Part shown: positions 50,242-58,170 of the stretch, one piece after another
How positions within the stretch are numbered: position 1 is the stretch's first letter
Layout of the letters: the number at the start of each line of letters is the position of its first letter
Assembly (NCBI RefSeq): GCF_003605125.1
Contig: NZ_QPQT01000014.1
Location: 1-64,000, forward strand
Source of the DNA: Shewanella algidipiscicola
GTDB lineage: Bacteria; Pseudomonadota; Gammaproteobacteria; Enterobacterales; Shewanellaceae
Length of the DNA stretch: 64,000 nucleotides
Direction of reading: 5' to 3'
The notes under the pieces: model-generated
The model's database searches: none
Told to the model about the DNA's origin: nothing
What the model saw: the letters and a program-made list of their open reading frames with translations, nothing else
Translations under genes and position numbers: made by a program

Positions 50242-52323
50242 ATGGGAAGAGTAAATAAGCTCACCGTACTTGCGGTGATCTCCACAGGACTAATGGCACT
50301 AACAGGCCAAGTTGTTGCTACCGAACGCAACCACCAGATCACCAATAACGATTTTTTCGACATTGCCAATATGAGTCATGTGCAATTAAGCCCTAACGGC
50401 AAACAAGCGGTATGGTTAGAATCGCGTTGGGATAAAGCGTTAGATAAAGCACAAAAAGATCTTTGGCTAGTCGACATCAAATCACGAAAAACCAGCCGCC
50501 TCACCTTCACCAACGAAAGTGAAGCTAGCCCGCAGTGGAGCCCGGATGGTCAATATATTTACTATATAGGTCAACAAACACACGAAGATAAAAAAGCGCC
50601 ATACAATGGTAAAGCCCAAATCTTTAGGCTGTCGCTACAAGGCGGCGAAGCCGTCCCTGTGACCAAAGAAACCGAGGGTGTTAAGGCCTTCCAAGTCGGA
50701 CACGATGGTCACAACCTCTATTTTTTGGCTAATAAAACCACCACAGAAACCGATATCTGGGCCGATATGCGTGCCAGCCACAGCACCCCGAAATATGGCC
50801 ACGGTAAGATCACCACTAACCCTCTTTATAAGTTAGATCTCGCGCATTACCAGCAAACATTACTGCTCGACGACGATAAGGTGGTATGGGAATTTAAGGT
50901 TACCCAAGATGCCAGCCAAATTGCCCGTATCACCACTGCCGATAATGAATTGGTACACTATGAAGGTTGGTCAAACCTCGAGGTATACAACACCCGCACT
51001 AACAGCAACATTGTGCTACCCGATAGCGCTTGGCGCCAAGATGCACCATCACCTTATGGCTGGTTGCTCGGTCTCGACTGGCACGCCAACAACCAACAGC
51101 TAGCCTTTAGAATCGATTTCGATGGTCATCCGGGTAAATTATTTGTCGTTACACCACAGCAAAAACCAGCCAAACCGCTCGACATTAAACGCAGCGGCGA
51201 TATCACCCTCAATGGCAGCGACATCCATTGGCGCCCCAATAGCGATGAGATCTGTTATCGCGGTGCCGACCATGGCCGAGTTAAACTGTTTTGCACCGAC
51301 ATCAACCAACAACAGCAGGGTGACACGCGCACTGTGATCGCCGGCGATTTGGTGATGGGCAGCTACAGCTTCAGCCATGACGGCAAAAAACTCGCCTTTA
51401 ACCACAACGGGCTCGATCATTTTAGTGATCTGTTTATTGCCGATGCCGCCAGCAAAAAAGCCAAATATAAGCGCATCACTAACATCAATCCGCAAGTCGA
51501 TAGCTGGATTTTACCTCAAATATCTGTGGTTAAATGGACCGCGCCAGATGGTACTCAAGTCGAAGGGATCCTCGACTTACCCGCCAACTACAAACAGAGT
51601 GACGGACCACTGCCGCTAATTGTACAACTGCATGGCGGCCCAACGTCCGCCACACCGTACGCCTTGCAGCATCGCTCCTACGGCCGCTCAACCTTTACCG
51701 CCAATGGCTGGGCACTATTGTCGCCCAATTACCGCGGTTCGACGGGCTATGGCGATAAATTCTTAACCGACCTTGTAGGCAAAGAGCATGACATCGAAGT
51801 TGCCGATATCATGTCGGGAGTCGATCACCTTATCGCGCTAGGCGTTGCCGACCGTGACAAAATGGCGGTGATGGGCTGGAGTAACGGCGGTTACCTCACC
51901 AATGCCCTCATCAGTACCACCCAGCGCTTCAAGGCGGCGAGCTCTGGTGCCGGGGTGTTCGACCAACGCCTGCAATGGATGCTCGAAGATACCCCAGGCC
52001 ATGTAATTAACTTTATGCAGGGCCTCCCTTGGGAAAAGCCCGACGCTTACACTCATGGCTCTTCGCTCACCCACGCCAGTAATATCAACACACCGACCCT
52101 AATTCACATTGGCGAAAACGATCAACGCGTGCCACTGGGCCATGCTCAAGGGCTTTATCGCACTCTAAAACATTACCTTAATGTGCCTGTTGAGTTGTTG
52201 GTGTATCCCGGTGAAGGTCACGGACTGAGTCAATATCAACACCGACAAGCCAAAATGGATTGGGATAAAAAATGGTTTGAACACTATGTATTAGGTAAAG
52301 AGCAACCTAAAGCGGCTAAGTAA
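50242..52323 (+). CDS. Secreted S9-family prolyl-oligopeptidase-like peptidase
   Basis: A 693-residue exported serine peptidase. The signal peptide ends G-Q-V-V-A/T-E. Residues 40 to about 430 form a beta-propeller with WD40-like blocks (S-P-N-G-K-x-A-V-W, S-P-D-G-Q-Y-I-Y-Y). The C-terminal alpha/beta-hydrolase has Ser547 in G-W-S-N-G-G-Y, Asp627 in G-E-N-D-Q-R-V-P and His660 in G-E-G-H-G. It probably releases dipeptides or acyl-amino acids from peptides in the periplasm. It starts about 95 bases after the 7TM gene. Confidence 0.92.
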   Translation: MGRVNKLTVLAVISTGLMALTGQVVATERNHQITNNDFFDIANMSHVQLSPNGKQAVWLESRWDKALDKAQKDLWLVDIKSRKTSRLTFTNESEASPQWSPDGQYIYYIGQQTHEDKKAPYNGKAQIFRLSLQGGEAVPVTKETEGVKAFQVGHDGHNLYFLANKTTTETDIWADMRASHSTPKYGHGKITTNPLYKLDLAHYQQTLLLDDDKVVWEFKVTQDASQIARITTADNELVHYEGWSNLEVYNTRTNSNIVLPDSAWRQDAPSPYGWLLGLDWHANNQQLAFRIDFDGHPGKLFVVTPQQKPAKPLDIKRSGDITLNGSDIHWRPNSDEICYRGADHGRVKLFCTDINQQQQGDTRTVIAGDLVMGSYSFSHDGKKLAFNHNGLDHFSDLFIADAASKKAKYKRITNINPQVDSWILPQISVVKWTAPDGTQVEGILDLPANYKQSDGPLPLIVQLHGGPTSATPYALQHRSYGRSTFTANGWALLSPNYRGSTGYGDKFLTDLVGKEHDIEVADIMSGVDHLIALGVADRDKMAVMGWSNGGYLTNALISTTQRFKAASSGAGVFDQRLQWMLEDTPGHVINFMQGLPWEKPDAYTHGSSLTHASNINTPTLIHIGENDQRVPLGHAQGLYRTLKHYLNVPVELLVYPGEGHGLSQYQHRQAKMDWDKKWFEHYVLGKEQPKAAK

Positions 52324-52381
52324 AATCGTGTCATAAATGACAACCACAGTGAGCAGGGCTGAACCTTAGCTGACAACACCC

Positions 52382-52412
52382 AATAAAAGCGCCTTAATAG
52401 GCGCTTTTTTCA
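52382..52412 (+). terminator. Terminator after the S9 peptidase gene
   Basis: AAAGCGCC and GGCGCTTT with a four-base TTAA-type loop and a T run. Confidence 0.87.
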
Positions 52413-52640
52413 TCAAATAACATTCAATTTTTGGCTATCTGTGCGTATGCTATTAACAGTCCACATCAATAGATGAAAGTTAGGCAGGGGTTGATAAGGC
52501 AAGTGACAGACCAAATATAATCCTTAGCGCGATTCATCCTATGCCGTACAGCTTCTATGCTGACTTTTACCATCGCCGCTTTATGAAACGAATATTGATA
52601 ACAGTGGGTATAACCTTATTTGAATACAAAGGAGTGCATC

Positions 52641-53219
52641 ATGAAAAAGTGGATATCACGTTTGACCGCTAGCTGCTGTGTCATTGTTGGCTTACTATTT
52701 TCCCAAGCCTCATTTGCCACCGATAGCTACAGCGAAGCACTAAACAACTTTAAGAAAGCCCCAGACACCCAAGAATTTTTTAATAGCGCCTATGGCTACG
52801 CTATCTTCCCCACCGTAGGTAAAGGTGGCATAGGGATTGGCGCAGCATATGGTAAAGGTCGCGTTTATCGTGGCGGTATTCATACTGGCGATACCAGCTT
52901 GTCGCAACTGTCGATTGGTTTCCAGCTCGGCGGTCAGGCATACAGCGAAATTATTTTCTTTAAAGATGCCAAAGCGTATGAAGAATTTACCAGCGGTAGT
53001 TTCGAATTTAGCGCTAATGCATCCGCGGTCGCGATCAATGTCGGCGCCAATGCCCAAGTGGGCACCACAGGTAACTCGGCGGGTGCGGGACAATCGGGCA
53101 GCAACAAAGCTGCAAGTGCCTCATACATCAATGGCATGGCGGTATTTACCGCCGCTAAAGGTGGCTTAATGTATGAAGCGGCGCTCGCAGGCCAATCCTT
53201 CACTTTTGAACCCAAATAG
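52641..53219 (+). CDS. Exported YSC84/SYLF-domain lipid-binding-like protein
   Basis: A 192-residue protein with a signal peptide (cleavage near S-F-A/T-D). The mature chain has the SYLF pattern: Y-G-Y-A-I-F-P-T-V-G-K-G-G-I-G-I-G, G-x-V-Y-R-G-G, S-I-G-F-Q-L-G-G-Q-A-Y-S-E-I-I-F-F, F-E-F-S-A-N-A-S-A-V-A. Members bind phosphoinositides or actin in eukaryotes; the bacterial role is unclear. AAGGAG before the ATG at 52641 supports this start. Confidence 0.85.
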   Translation: MKKWISRLTASCCVIVGLLFSQASFATDSYSEALNNFKKAPDTQEFFNSAYGYAIFPTVGKGGIGIGAAYGKGRVYRGGIHTGDTSLSQLSIGFQLGGQAYSEIIFFKDAKAYEEFTSGSFEFSANASAVAINVGANAQVGTTGNSAGAGQSGSNKAASASYINGMAVFTAAKGGLMYEAALAGQSFTFEPK

Positions 53220-53228
53220 CCATCATCT

Positions 53229-53258
53229 AGCAGAGGGAGCCAGATGGCTCCCTCTGCT
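53229..53258 (+). terminator. Hairpin after the YSC84-like gene
   Basis: AGCAGAGGGAGCC and its complement with an AGAT loop; the T-tract is weak. Confidence 0.65.
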
Positions 53259-53334
53259 CTATTTAAACTTCTTCCCGCCTAGCTTATGGTTTTTAGCTGA
53301 AGTTTTTAGCTGAATTAGTTTTTAGTTGAATTGG

Positions 53335-54610
53335 TTTTTATTTATTGATGGTAGCGTTAACCTGCATCGTTTTAAATTGCTTACCGCAGGCTATTCGTGC
53401 AGGTGCTTCTTCGGCATCGCTGACTTTTTGTTAAACAAGAGCCATCCCTAGGCGCTCTGCGATTTCATCCCTGAAATCGAAGGCCTCAGCCGCACCTACA
53501 CCGACTTATCTATCTCTTCGATTTAACCTGAACGGGTATGACTCGGACAATCAAAGGCTAAATTGTTTTTGGGCAAAAGTATCTTGGCCTTCGAATGAAG
53601 GTGTTGGCATTTTTTGGCTTGTAGCATTTAGTCGAGTTTGTTTTTATTGATTGATGGTAGCGTTAACCTTCATCATTTTGAATTGCTTGCCGCAGGCCTT
53701 TCGTGCAGGTACTTCCTCGGCACCGCTGTAAACCCATCCTTGGGCGCTCTGCGATTTCATCCCTGAAATCGAAGGCCTCAGCCGCACCTACACCGACTTA
53801 TCTATCTCTTCGATTTTGCGTTACAGGTGTCATTCTGGGCATTAAAAGCTAAATTATTTTTGGACAAAAGTATCTTGACCTTCGAATCAAGGTGTTGGCT
53901 TTTTTGGGCTTGTAACATTTAGTCGAGTTAGTTTTTATTGATTGATGGTAGCGTTAACCTTCATTGTTATGAATTGCTTGCCGCAGGCTATTCGTGCAGG
54001 TGCTTCTGTGACACGGTGAGTGAAGCCCAGCTTCGCGCTTACGAACGAGAGGCATGGATGCCGAACTGGCTTTTAGACATGGACGTTGTTCAAGTACAAT
54101 CCCTGTAGGCTCTGCCGTGACATCCATGTCACGGAAGGTCACAGCCGCACCTACACCGACTTATCTATCTCTTCGATTTTGCGTTACAGGTGTCATTCTG
54201 GGCATTAAAAGCTAAATTATTTTTGGACAAAAGTATCTTGGCCTTCGAATGAAGGTGTTGGCTTTTTTGGGCTTGTAACATTTAGTCGAGTTAGTTTTTA
54301 TTGATTGATGGTAGCGTTAACCCACATTGTTATAAATTGCCTGCAGCATGCCTTTCGTGCAGGTGCTTCTGTGACACGGTGAGTGAAGCCCAGCTTCGCG
54401 CTTACGAACGAGAGGCATGGATGCCGAACTGGCTTTTAGACATGGACGTTGTTCAAGTACAATCCCTGTAGGCTCTGCCGTGACATCCATGTCACGGAAG
54501 GTCACAGCCGCACCTACACCGAGTTCTTAATCTCTTCGATTTGACCTTACTCGTGTCATTCGGACAATCAAAAGCTAACTTATTTTTGATCCAAAGCTTG
54601 TTAGGACTAA
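53335..54610. repeat. Four tandem copies of a modular hairpin repeat (units A-D)
   Basis: Units begin at 53335, 53641, 53932 and 54295 with TTTTTATTGATTGATGGTAG-like sequence (first unit slightly different). Common left and right arms (GTGCAGGTGC near the middle, GCCGCACCTACACCGA after it) enclose an exchangeable insert: one kind in A and B, another, about 70 bases longer, in C and D. Each insert has hairpins with ATCC or TCCC loops, for example at 53460-53479, 53752-53771, 54115-54134 and 54478-54497. Short frames on the - strand (53954-54142, 54317-54505) translate the repeat and are not taken as genes. Confidence 0.88.
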
Positions 54611-54649
54611 TGTTCTAATTGGTATGTTTCAGATTAATATTTGTATAGA

Positions 54650-54773
54650 TTAACGCCCGGCTAAGGGGTTGACAACGCACCGCCGAACTCAAAAAACACA
54701 CCGTAAACACTGAACTTTAATTTTGTACTAAAGCCGCCACGCGTTGGCAATCCCTCTTGAGCCGTTTGTTATG
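54650..54773 (-). repeat. attC recombination site of a gene cassette (VCR-like)
   Basis: On the - strand the site begins TAACAAACGGCTCAAGAGGG and ends CCGGGCGTTA. The two outer parts are inverted complements (AACGGCT...GCCAACGC against GCGTTG...AGCCGGGCGTT) around a variable middle. This is the layout and much of the sequence of Vibrio cholerae repeats, about 124 bases long. It lies 9 bases past the stop of the DUF1801 gene, which is the normal gene-attC order of a cassette. Confidence 0.85.
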
Positions 54774-54782
54774 TGAATTTTT

Positions 54783-55187
54783 TCAAGCACCCAAAAGAGG
54801 AAAGTTTTTACGCTGCTGATAGGTTAAAGCTAGCTCTAAACAGGATTTGATTGCTGTTTCTGGCAACGGTTTCGATAAGGACAGCACTATTGCTCTGTTT
54901 CCCTGAAACTCCAGTTCTTCACAATACAATTCCCGAAATGTATCGACTAGCTTAGTTTGGCAATTAAAAAACAGGTAATAATTATTAGGAGACTTCAGCT
55001 TCCAATCCATTCTTAGTGGACTGCCTGTTTTTACGCTGTAGCTTGGCTCACCCCATTTTAGAGATTCATCGACATCACCCAGATCCAATTCAGATACGAT
55101 TTGAAAGACTAGATTTCGCAGTTCCTCTAACCTAATACGAACATTTTCCGGATATTCATCGAAGCGATCTTTGACTACCTTGTCCAT
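54783..55187 (-). CDS. DUF1801 protein carried as an integron-type gene cassette
   Basis: A 134-residue cytoplasmic protein of the DUF1801/YdhG group: R-x-x-I-x-E-x-V-like start region (L-R-N-L-V-F-Q-I), K-W-G-E-P-S-Y near residue 48, Y-Y-L-F-F-N-C-Q and a late G-N-R-A-I-V-L-S. The function is unknown; such proteins are common in cassettes. GGGAGA precedes the ATG at 55187. An upstream in-frame extension to 55337 lacks family support. The gene is followed directly by attC and flanked by inverted repeat units, in an otherwise gene-free stretch. Confidence 0.8.
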   Translation of the reverse strand: MDKVVKDRFDEYPENVRIRLEELRNLVFQIVSELDLGDVDESLKWGEPSYSVKTGSPLRMDWKLKSPNNYYLFFNCQTKLVDTFRELYCEELEFQGNRAIVLSLSKPLPETAIKSCLELALTYQQRKNFPLLGA

Positions 55188-55439
55188 TGGAATCTCCCAT
55201 TCACATAACAGCTTATTGAATAGCTGCTCAATAAACTGCTTAAAATTTAACTTACAGCAACTATGACACGCTAATACATTGAAATAAAGCGATAAAGTGA
55301 ACATCGCATTCATAAAAGTTGAATAAGTTCCCCGCAAAACTGAACGAGTTGATGTAGAGGTCTCTACAACTAATTATAAAATTGCAGGCAGTTTATCGAG
55401 CATAAAAACAGGTTTTTTGCTCTGTTTTCTAGCGCGCAT

Positions 55440-56080
55440 CGAACGTGGCGAACGTTTGTTAGCTTTTGAACTAACGGCTCACACCAAGTGAAGCTAAATC
55501 GAAGAGACAGAATAACCCGGTGTAGATACGGCTGAGGGTACCGAAAACAGGGACGTTTTCGTTAAGCGGCCAAGGACGGCGAAAAGCGCCCCGAAGCAGT
55601 ATCTGCACATTAGCCTGCTGCAAGCAATTAACTCACATTGAAGGTTCAACCTTCACCACTTTCAATAAATAAAAATGCAGCCAGCCGCTACTCAAGCAAA
55701 TGTCATTGTTCTTCATGCCAAGGCCAACAAACTTTGGGGCAAAAACACGTTAGTTTTTGATTTGCTATTCGCTCCAATTGAAGCCAAATCGAAGAGGCGT
55801 TAGAGATCGGTGTAAGCGCGGTTTTGGCCTTCGAAATCATGGATGATTTCGCAGAGCCCACACGGACGTGCTCACAACGATATCCCTATCTAAAAGCCAG
55901 TTAGACAATCCCTGTCTCTCGTTCGTTAGCATGAAGCGACGCTTCACTCACCAAACCAAAAGAGCGCTTGCACATTCCCCGCCGGACAGGCGATTAATAA
56001 CAGTGAAGGTACACCTTCAAACACACTCTCAAAAAACACGCCGCTCAAGCAAACATCAAATACCTAGCCTTTATTCCAAG
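55440..56080. repeat. Two inverted copies of the modular repeat (units E and F)
   Basis: The same repeat family in the opposite direction: unit E about 55450-55735 and unit F about 55740-56080. The GCTAAATCGAAGAG arm near 55491 and 55781 is the complement of the arm in units A-D. Hairpins lie at 55542-55561 and 55832-55851. Unit F carries the long insert type of C and D, strongly diverged, with pairing kept in the stems. The region 55188-55440 holds the cassette promoter side and nothing else I can name. Confidence 0.78.
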
Positions 56081-56087
56081 GCCACGG

Positions 56088-56660
56088 CTATTCATGCCCC
56101 CAAGGCGCTGGCGGCAACGCTACTGGCTTGGTCAAATCAAACTCCACCTTAAAATCGCGATTTTCTCGAGTTAAGCGATACATAAAACGGGTATCGGTGA
56201 TCCCCATGTGCCACACATTGGTGACTGACTGGCTAAGGCCATTTTGCTTGAAATTATCGATAGAGAATTGATCGACCGGAAATGATTGCAGCTGGGCGCT
56301 GCCACTGTCGATGGTATCGCCACCATACATAGTGACTTTATCTTCGCTGCCATCTTGATGACGATGATCGTGCTTTAATCTAAGTCCGGTATCGATTTTG
56401 GTTATCACCCAAGTACGTGAATGATCGTCACCAACATGAAACGGTACTTTTAACTCGCTATCTCGGCATTCTCGCACATGCATCACCAGCTTTTTACCGC
56501 TAAATGCCGAGTCGGCACTATTACCTGCCGTTACGACTCCCTCATATGCCTTGCCGCAATGCTTGGTGATGGCATCAAAAAACACATCTTGCACCGCTAC
56601 ATTTTGCCCTTGAGCCGCACCTGAGGCCAACAAAGCAATCATTAATCCTACTCGTTTCAT
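56088..56660 (-). CDS. Exported protein of unknown function
   Basis: A 190-residue protein with a signal peptide (cleavage near A-A-Q-G/Q-N). The mature chain has two Cys (C-G-K-A-Y-E-G and R-E-C-R-D-S), probably one disulfide, and several His/Asp-rich turns (H-V-G-D-D-H-S-R-T, L-K-H-D-H-R-H-Q-D-G). I do not recognise the family. Its end touches repeat unit F, so it has no downstream partner. Confidence 0.7.
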   Translation of the reverse strand: MKRVGLMIALLASGAAQGQNVAVQDVFFDAITKHCGKAYEGVVTAGNSADSAFSGKKLVMHVRECRDSELKVPFHVGDDHSRTWVITKIDTGLRLKHDHRHQDGSEDKVTMYGGDTIDSGSAQLQSFPVDQFSIDNFKQNGLSQSVTNVWHMGITDTRFMYRLTRENRDFKVEFDLTKPVALPPAPWGHE

Positions 56661-56997
56661 TATCTATTCCTTATGCTAATAAAGTCCCTAGTCTAAGTGA
56701 CTTAGTTGAAACCAAGCTTAATCCCTAACTCAAGTAGCGCCTTGACTACAAGTAACAAGATCACAATTAAATAGATTATATTTAATTTCAACTATTTAAT
56801 AGAATTAATTCACACTTTCAATGTAAAACCACCGAAAACATTAATTTCATCAACAGCAATAAGGACATTTCGACTATTCAAAAACAGGAACCATTTCATG
56901 TTTTAAGTAATTAACCTTTATCAATGTGATCTTAAGCTTAGTAATTGCAAAATAATAAACTCATAGTAATCCTTCAAATGGTGGGGGGATTATAGAA
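56661..56997. other. AT-rich divergent region before the LysR gene
   Basis: 337 bases, clearly more AT-rich than the surroundings, between the exported protein gene and the LysR gene. It should carry both promoters. I see no convincing pair of boxes or operator. Confidence 0.4.
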
Positions 56998-57960
56998 ATG
57001 AAAATGGACAACCTTAATTACACTCAATTGAAAGTTTTATTGTCCGTATACAAACATGGACAAGGAAATTTAGCCGCAACCGAATTAGGCATATCCAATT
57101 GTACTGTGAGCAGGACGTTAAATTCATTACGTGATGTATTTATGGACTCATTATTCATTAGAAAATCAAACGGATTAATTCCCACTAAAAAAACTGAAGA
57201 ACTCATTCCTCATGCAAAATTACTAGTAGAACAATATCAATTGCTTGAAAGAAAACATTCAATATTTTCTCCAAGTCAATCTGGTGGTCATTTTGTTATA
57301 CGGGCATACGATGAATTTGTTTACGCTGTCCATAATGTTATAGATGATTATATTTTACCCGAAGCGCCAAATTTAAGGTTCGACGTTCGCGCTCTCAGTC
57401 ATGATTGTAGTCAAGAGGTCATTAGTGGTGATATCGATTTCGTCGTCGTTTACGAGGGTTTCGATGATAACCGGCTTAACTATGAAATTTTTTCTGAAAC
57501 GGGTGATATATATATTCTTGCTAATAAAGAACACCCTGTTTTCTCCGAATTCATGTCCCTAGAATTACTCGCAAATTATTCACTTCTTGAAATAGATAAC
57601 TATAACGATCTTATCTGCCCCTTACTGGTCAACCTCTGTCGTGATAGTGGATTACAAATGGATGTTGCAGGTTATACAGACAGTGTTGCGACTGCGATGC
57701 AATTGTTAGCTAAATCAAACAGCATTACCCTTAGTTGCAATCAATTTACCCGAAACTTCGTCGATATGATTCCAGCTATAAGTTATCGACGATTACCTGA
57801 TGAAATGATTAAAACAATAAAAGAAATACGAAGCGAACACCGCGCCGTAGGCAATTATATTCTATATGGGAATATTAATAACTCCCCAGCATTCAACTGG
57901 GTTAAATCAAAACTTGTTTATGGATTAGAACGAGAGTGGCGCTTAGCTACGGCCAAATAA
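56998..57960 (+). CDS. LysR-family regulator of the respiratory operon
   Basis: A 320-residue LysR protein. The helix-turn-helix (about 5-65) contains N-L-A-A-T-E-L-G-I-S-N-C-T-V-S-R-T-L; the effector domain follows. The base composition is more AT-rich than most of the window. It runs in the same direction as, and ends 33 bases before, the small membrane protein gene, so it may be co-transcribed and probably controls the operon. GGGGGG lies nine bases before the ATG at 56998; an ATG at 57004 is a possible alternative. Confidence 0.85.
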   Translation: MKMDNLNYTQLKVLLSVYKHGQGNLAATELGISNCTVSRTLNSLRDVFMDSLFIRKSNGLIPTKKTEELIPHAKLLVEQYQLLERKHSIFSPSQSGGHFVIRAYDEFVYAVHNVIDDYILPEAPNLRFDVRALSHDCSQEVISGDIDFVVVYEGFDDNRLNYEIFSETGDIYILANKEHPVFSEFMSLELLANYSLLEIDNYNDLICPLLVNLCRDSGLQMDVAGYTDSVATAMQLLAKSNSITLSCNQFTRNFVDMIPAISYRRLPDEMIKTIKEIRSEHRAVGNYILYGNINNSPAFNWVKSKLVYGLEREWRLATAK

Positions 57961-57993
57961 AACATAAATCACAAATGAAACACGAGGTATTAA

Positions 57994-58161
57994 ATGGAGT
58001 TCACACTTTTTTGCATCGCGGCCTACGCGGCCTATCTTGTTTATAAGAAACCTGAAAAAGAAAAATTAGCAGACAGACTTCTTTTCAGTTGTATAGGAAT
58101 GAGTTTCTTTATTTGGATCATGATGTCTTGGGGCATTTTACTTCCAGTTGGAAATTATTAG
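57994..58161 (+). CDS. Small two-helix membrane protein before dsbI (Dba-like)
   Basis: A 55-residue protein with two hydrophobic helices (about 3-17 and 30-51) joined by a charged loop K-K-P-E-K-E-K. It has Cys at 7 and 33. GAGG precedes the ATG. It ends 9 bases before the DsbI-like gene. In Campylobacter a similarly short gene, dba, precedes dsbI and is needed for DsbI function; the match here is by size, topology and position, not by sequence. Confidence 0.75.
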   Translation: MEFTLFCIAAYAAYLVYKKPEKEKLADRLLFSCIGMSFFIWIMMSWGILLPVGNY

Positions 58162-58170
58162 AGAGATATT

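Noticed and set aside
53954..54505. Two nearly identical 62-codon frames on the - strand
   Set aside because: They translate repeat units C and D and include the palindromic stems; sequence change follows pairing rather than coding.
54783..55337. Longer version of the DUF1801 protein
   Set aside because: The added 50 residues do not fit the family and the ATG at 55187 has a good ribosome site.
55440..55465. Second attC site upstream of the DUF1801 cassette
   Set aside because: A GTTTGTTA stretch resembles an attC end, but it belongs to the repeat arm of unit E and no partner half is present.
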